Positions 60,047-64,000 of a stretch of 64,000 bases of DNA are shown one piece after another (position 1 is the stretch's first letter; each line of letters begins with the position of its first letter). The DNA is from Pyxidicoccus xibeiensis. GTDB taxonomy: Bacteria; Myxococcota; Myxococcia; Myxococcales; Myxococcaceae. The translations under genes were made by a program, and so were the position numbers. Where the stretch lies: assembly GCF_024198175.1 (NCBI RefSeq), contig NZ_JAJVKV010000002.1:682001-746000 (forward strand), given 5' to 3'. A model generated the notes under the pieces. It was given only the letters and a program-made list of their open reading frames with translations, did no database searches and was not told where the DNA came from.

Positions 60047-60751
60047 ATGACCTCTCTCGTCCAACCGGCTCGTGTCTTCGTCGACCCCTTCGAGGGGACC
60101 CGTGCCGCCGTCGAGGCCCGCCGCTGGGTTTGGCCTCTTTTGATTCTCGCTCTGTGTGTGTCCGCCTCCGGGACACTCTATTCCCTCCGCTGGGACGCCG
60201 CGCCCGACGTCATCCGTGAGCTCCAGGCCACCGGGGAGATGAACGGCCTGTCCGAGGCCGACCTCACCGACAAGATCCAGACCGCCTCCCGCAAGGCGCT
60301 GGTGGGTGGCATCGCCAAGGGCGTCTTCGTGATGCCGTTGATGGCGCTGCTGCTGGCCTGCGTGCTGTGGGTGGTGAGCTGGCTGTTCGACCGGCCCTCC
60401 CCCTTCGAGCGGCTGCTGTCGGCGGCGGCCCTGGCGCTGCTGCCCATCGCCCTGTACCACCTCATCTTCACCGTCTGCGCCGCGGCACAGCACACGCTCA
60501 CCTCCGCGCGCGCCCTGCAGCTGGTGCCGTCCCACCTGGGCGTGGTGCTCCAGGGGCTGAGCCCGAAGATGGTGCGGGTGGCCACGGCGGTGGACTTCTT
60601 CAACCTCTGGAGCGTCGTGCTGTTGGGCCTGGGCTTCTCCGCCGCCACCGGCATGAGCCGGGGCCGTGCGGTGCTGCTGACGGTGGTGATGTACGCCATG
60701 TACGCCGGCGTGGTGATGATCGGCCTGCCGGGCATGGGAGGTGGACGATGA
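60047..60751 (+). CDS. YIP1-family membrane protein
   Basis: 234 residues with five or so membrane helices (VWPLLILALCVSASGTLYSL; FVMPLMALLLACVLWVVSWL; LLSAAALALLPIALYHLIF; further two) and the YIP1-type pattern of a helical bundle with a short polar N-terminus. The function of bacterial YIP1 proteins is largely unknown. ATG 60047 is used because the protein then starts with the usual MTSLVQPARVFVDPF; the frame extends to 59957. It overlaps the TolC-type gene by ATGA and so is first in the efflux operon, which is a recurrent arrangement for these pumps in myxobacteria as far as I recall. Confidence 0.82.
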   Translation: MTSLVQPARVFVDPFEGTRAAVEARRWVWPLLILALCVSASGTLYSLRWDAAPDVIRELQATGEMNGLSEADLTDKIQTASRKALVGGIAKGVFVMPLMALLLACVLWVVSWLFDRPSPFERLLSAAALALLPIALYHLIFTVCAAAQHTLTSARALQLVPSHLGVVLQGLSPKMVRVATAVDFFNLWSVVLLGLGFSAATGMSRGRAVLLTVVMYAMYAGVVMIGLPGMGGGR

Positions 60752-62202
60752 GCGCCTTCCTCGTCGCCGCCCTGCTGGCCGCGGCTCCCGCCCAGGCCGG
60801 CTCCACCCCCGCGACGCCCCCGGTGGATGCCCCGCGCAAAAGCGCGGCGGAGTCCACCCCGCTGGAGCAGGCCGGGCAGCCGCCTCCCTCGTCGGTGGTG
60901 GAGGCCACCGTCCCCGTCACCCTGGCCGAGGTCCGCACGCAGGGGCGCCAGAACAACAACGCGCTCCAGGCCCTGCTGGACGTCGACGTGGCCGAAGAGG
61001 ACGTGCGCATCTCCCGCTCGCGGGTGCTGCCGCAGCTGTCGCTTGGCGCCAGCGCGGGCAAGATCTGGGAGGGCCGCAACAGGCGCAACCTGCCCACGCC
61101 GGACCCGGACAACCCCGGCGTCTCCCGCACCGTCGAGCGGGAGATCCCGTCCAGCGACGTGGAGAACTACGACCTGGGCCTGACGCTGACGCAGGTCCTC
61201 TACGACAGGGCCCTCTTCAAGCAGCTCGAGCAGAGCGGCGTGCTGCGCGACACGGAGAAGTTCCAGGCCCAGGAGGAGGCGGACACCTCCGAGCTGGAGG
61301 CCATCCGCCGCTTCTTCGTCCTCTTCCGCACCCAGGCCACGCTCCAGGTGCTGGACGCCACGGTGAAGCGCAGCGAGGAGCAGCTCGAGCGCGCCCGCGC
61401 CCTCTTCCAGGCGGGCCGCGTGGGCAAGAACGAGGAGATCTCCGCGCTCGTCAACCTGGGCAACGACCGCATCACCTTCACGGAGACGCTCGCCCAGCTC
61501 GTCTCGGACCAGACGCAGCTGGCCGTCTGGCTGGCCCGCCCCGGCACCGAGCCGCTGCTGGCCACCGACCCTGGCGTCCTCACGCAGGAGCCGTCCCCCG
61601 CGCCCGCCATGGACACCGCGCTCTCCCAGGCGCGCGAGCGCCGGCCGCTGCTGCGCGCGTTCGAGGCGCAGGTGCGCTCCGCGGAGCTGCAGCGTGCCAT
61701 CGCCCGTGCGGAGTACATCCCCCGCCTGAGTGCGCAGGGACGCTACTCGCGCTCCGGCCCTTCCGCGGAGCTGGTCTTCACCGAGCCGCGCCTCCAGAAC
61801 AACTTCAGCGCGGGCGTCAACCTGAGCTGGGACCTCTTCAACGGCCTGGCCACGGGCGCCCAGACGCGGCGCGCGGAGGCCGGCATCCGCCGCGCGCAGC
61901 TGCTGCTGGCGCAGACGGGGCGGGAGATTGAAGCCGAGGTCCGCTTCGCGCACCGCTCGCTGGTAGCCCAGCTGGAGGCCGCTCGCCTGGCCGCCGACAA
62001 CCGCGAGGCCGCCGTCCAGGGGCTCCGGCTGGCAGAGGAGCGCTTCCGCGCCGGAGCCGGTTCCACCCTGGAGGTCAGGGACGCGCAGCTCAGCCTGACG
62101 CGCGCCGAGCTCAGCTTGCTGGAAAACAGGATTGATGTCGAAATCGCCCGCTTCACATTGACGCGGGCCATGGGCGCCCTGAGCCCAGGAGAGTCGAAAT
62201 GA
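60748..62202 (+). CDS. TolC-family outer-membrane efflux protein
   Basis: 484 residues, with a signal peptide (MSAFLVAALLAAAPAQAG). Two long helical halves with OEP-family features: VTLAEVRTQGRQNNN, ARALFQAGRVGKNEEISAL, and a second half with AEVRFAHRSLVAQLEAARLA and RFRAGAGSTLEVRDAQLSL. Trimers of such proteins form the channel-tunnel of tripartite pumps. Start ATG at 60748 overlaps the YIP1 stop and places the signal peptide correctly; the stop overlaps the adaptor start by four bases. Confidence 0.92.
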   Translation: MSAFLVAALLAAAPAQAGSTPATPPVDAPRKSAAESTPLEQAGQPPPSSVVEATVPVTLAEVRTQGRQNNNALQALLDVDVAEEDVRISRSRVLPQLSLGASAGKIWEGRNRRNLPTPDPDNPGVSRTVEREIPSSDVENYDLGLTLTQVLYDRALFKQLEQSGVLRDTEKFQAQEEADTSELEAIRRFFVLFRTQATLQVLDATVKRSEEQLERARALFQAGRVGKNEEISALVNLGNDRITFTETLAQLVSDQTQLAVWLARPGTEPLLATDPGVLTQEPSPAPAMDTALSQARERRPLLRAFEAQVRSAELQRAIARAEYIPRLSAQGRYSRSGPSAELVFTEPRLQNNFSAGVNLSWDLFNGLATGAQTRRAEAGIRRAQLLLAQTGREIEAEVRFAHRSLVAQLEAARLAADNREAAVQGLRLAEERFRAGAGSTLEVRDAQLSLTRAELSLLENRIDVEIARFTLTRAMGALSPGESK

Positions 62203-63470
62203 AGTGGTGGAAGGGTGCGATTGCCGGTGTCCTGTTGCTGGGTGCGGCAGCCATCACCGTCAACGGACTGAAGGAGCGGCCGCCGCCGTCCCTGGAGGTC
62301 CAGGTCTCGAAGGCCCGCAAGGGCACCATCACCCGGACCATCACCGGCGCGGGCAAGGTGCAGGCCGCGACGACGGTGAAGATCTCCTCCAGCCTCTCCG
62401 GCGACCTGGTGGAGCTGCTCGTGAAGGACGGCGAGCCCGTCAAGAAGGGCCAGGTGCTGGGCCGCATCGACAAGCGCCTGTACGAGGCCGCGATGAAGCA
62501 GGCCATGGCGTCGCAGAACGCGTCGCGCGCGGACACCCAGGTGGCCGAGGTGGAGTCGACGCGCTCCGCGCAGGAGCTTGCGCGCGTGGAGGAGCTGTCG
62601 AAGAAGGGCCTGGCGTCGGCGGCCGAGGTGGAGCAGGCGCGCGCGGCGAAGAACACGGCGGATGCGCGGGTGGCGTCGGCGAAGCAGATGCTGGCGCGCA
62701 ACGTGGCCTTCGTGGACCAGGCGCAGACGGACCTCGCGAAGACGACGCTGCAGTCGCCCATCGACGGCAACGTCATCGAGCTGTCGCGTGAGGTGGGTGA
62801 GCGCGTGCGTGGCTCGGACCTCTCCGAGGACGTGGTGATGACCATCGCCGCGCTGTCCGCCATGGAGGTGAAGTTCGAGGTGGGTGAGCACGAGGTGGTG
62901 CACCTCAAGCCGGGCCAGCCTGCCGAGGTGACGTTGGATGCGCTGGAGGGGCAGACCTTCCAGGGCTCGGTGGTGGAGATTGCCCAGAAGGCGCTCATCA
63001 AGAACCCGGGCACGGAGGCGGAGGTGACGAGCTTCCCCGTCACGGTGGCGCTGGACACCCGGCCCCCGGGCGTGCTCCCCGGCATGAGCGCCGAGGTGCG
63101 CATCTCCGCGGAGACGCGCAACGACGTGGTGCTGGTCCCCATCCAGGCGGTGACGGTGCGCTCGGAGCGCACGCTGCCGGACTTCAAGCCGGCGGTGGAG
63201 GGCGGCGGGCTGACGGCCAAGCGCACCGAGTCGCTGGCCAAGGTGGTCTTCGTGGTGGACGCCAACAACAAGGCGCAGGTGCGCCGGGTGCAGACGGGCA
63301 TCGCCTCCGACACGGAGCTGGAGATTGTCAGCGGCCTGAGCGACGGGGACCGCGTGGTGGAGGGCCCCTACCGGACGCTGTCGAAGGAGCTGAGCGACGG
63401 CACCATCGTGCGCGAGCCCGAGCAGGGCCCGGGCGGCCCCGGTGGCATGAAGGGTGGGCAGAAGTCGTGA
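62199..63470 (+). CDS. Periplasmic adaptor (membrane fusion protein, MacA/HlyD-like)
   Basis: 423 residues. An N-terminal membrane anchor ([19 protein letters not shown]) is followed by a lipoyl-like half ([20 protein letters not shown]), a helical hairpin of about 90 residues rich in Ala/Gln/Glu, the second lipoyl half ([20 protein letters not shown]), a beta-barrel and a membrane-proximal domain. It ends in a Gly-rich tail. The order outer-membrane factor / adaptor / ABC with -4 overlaps is that of MacAB-type pumps. Substrate not predictable; export of the polyketide or peptides is possible but nothing links it. Confidence 0.92.
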   Translation: MKWWKGAIAGVLLLGAAAITVNGLKERPPPSLEVQVSKARKGTITRTITGAGKVQAATTVKISSSLSGDLVELLVKDGEPVKKGQVLGRIDKRLYEAAMKQAMASQNASRADTQVAEVESTRSAQELARVEELSKKGLASAAEVEQARAAKNTADARVASAKQMLARNVAFVDQAQTDLAKTTLQSPIDGNVIELSREVGERVRGSDLSEDVVMTIAALSAMEVKFEVGEHEVVHLKPGQPAEVTLDALEGQTFQGSVVEIAQKALIKNPGTEAEVTSFPVTVALDTRPPGVLPGMSAEVRISAETRNDVVLVPIQAVTVRSERTLPDFKPAVEGGGLTAKRTESLAKVVFVVDANNKAQVRRVQTGIASDTELEIVSGLSDGDRVVEGPYRTLSKELSDGTIVREPEQGPGGPGGMKGGQKS

Positions 63471-64000
63471 GTCACGGAAGCGGCGCGGGGCAGCTCATCC
63501 AGGTCGAGAACATCACCCGCGTCTTCCACGTGGGCGGCGAGGAGGTGCGCGCGCTGCGTGGCGTCTCGTTCGGCATCAGCCGGGGCGAGTGGGTGGCCAT
63601 CATCGGCCAGTCCGGCTCCGGCAAGAGCACGATGATGAACGTGCTGGGCTGCCTGGACACGCCCAGCAGCGGCCGCTACATGCTGAACGGCAAGGACGTG
63701 TCGCGGATGACCGACGACGAGCTGGCCGTCATCCGCAACGTGGAGATCGGCTTCATCTTCCAGACCTTCCAGCTGCTGCCGCGCGAGACGGCGTTGGCCA
63801 ACGTGGAGCTGCCGCTGGTGTACCGCGGGCTGCCGGCGCGTGAGCGCCGGGAGCGGGCCAAGGCGGCGCTCGACAAGGTCCAGCTCACGCACCGCATGCA
63901 CCACCGGCCCAACGAGCTGTCCGGCGGTCAGCGCCAGCGCGTGGCCATTGCCCGGGCGCTGGTGTCCGAGCCGTCCATGCTGCTGGCGGACGAGCCCACG
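63467..64000 (+). CDS. MacB-type ABC transporter ATPase domain, partial (right edge)
   Basis: 178 residues visible before the edge. GTG at 63467 overlaps the adaptor stop (GTGA). Walker A is GQSGSGKST, the Q-loop IFQTFQLLP, the signature [15 protein letters not shown], and the Walker B MLLADEPT is reached just at the edge. The sequence matches the MacB/LolD ATPase class (spacing of motifs and [14 protein letters not shown]). Whether a MacB membrane domain is fused cannot be seen; a separate permease is equally possible. Confidence 0.92.
   Translation, partial: MSHGSGAGQLIQVENITRVFHVGGEEVRALRGVSFGISRGEWVAIIGQSGSGKSTMMNVLGCLDTPSSGRYMLNGKDVSRMTDDELAVIRNVEIGFIFQTFQLLPRETALANVELPLVYRGLPARERRERAKAALDKVQLTHRMHHRPNELSGGQRQRVAIARALVSEPSMLLADEPT

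Noticed and set aside
1..64000. tRNA, rRNA, riboswitch or CRISPR features
   Set aside because: None was recognised by eye in the intergenic gaps; a covariance-model search (tRNAscan-SE, Rfam) would be decisive and was not possible here.

Overview
The window reads as chromosome of a myxobacterium, most likely Myxococcaceae (Myxococcus, Corallococcus or Pyxidicoccus type). This is an inference from very high GC, strong G/C bias at third codon positions, GTG and TTG starts, a large polyketide synthase, many lipoproteins, an ECF-sigma/CHAT operon, a solitary VgrG with DUF4123, and ELWxxDGT repeats. I saw no rRNA, tRNA or CRISPR array.

Layout. 1-16310: a biosynthetic region. A trans-AT-type polyketide synthase runs off the left edge on the minus strand, preceded in the same operon by a cytochrome P450. 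A type II thioesterase diverges from the P450. Next come a flavin monooxygenase, a flippase-like/methyltransferase fusion and a GT87-type membrane glycosyltransferase. 16322-24261: an envelope proteolysis locus, with ECF sigma factor, membrane anti-sigma-like protein, CHAT (caspase-like) lipoprotein and subtilisin-like lipoprotein in one tight minus-strand operon, and a secreted V8-like protease diverging from it. 24323-28578: a VWA protein and a secreted esterase plus GH16 glucanase pair. 28882-34629: a small hypothetical gene, a two-subunit exporter-fold ABC transporter with an AraC-type regulator, a gene remnant and a Crp/Fnr regulator. 34967-37723: a lipoprotein with 17 ELWxxDGT repeats. 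37911-38990: decayed NAD-salvage genes.

39087-44352: an accessory island with VgrG and a DUF4123 adaptor, facing a four-gene minus-strand operon that may hold a toxin/immunity pair, and a broken tyrosine integrase. 44356-63470 and beyond returns to housekeeping-like content: mutS2; a plus-strand operon of TPR protein, class III cyclase, NamZ-like hydrolase, degenerate phosphoesterase and nadD; a lipoprotein joining a metallopeptidase, beta-propeller and outer-membrane barrel; a conserved unknown; a Clp-type ATPase overlapping a DUF2520 oxidoreductase; and a YIP1 - TolC - adaptor - MacB-type efflux operon running off the right edge.

The most unusual points are the sigma/anti-sigma/CHAT/subtilase operon with its divergent protease, a polyketide synthase module that keeps a complete but catalytically erased AT-like region, the flippase-methyltransferase fusion, the peptidase-propeller-barrel fusion, and a candidate VgrG-linked toxin/immunity operon.
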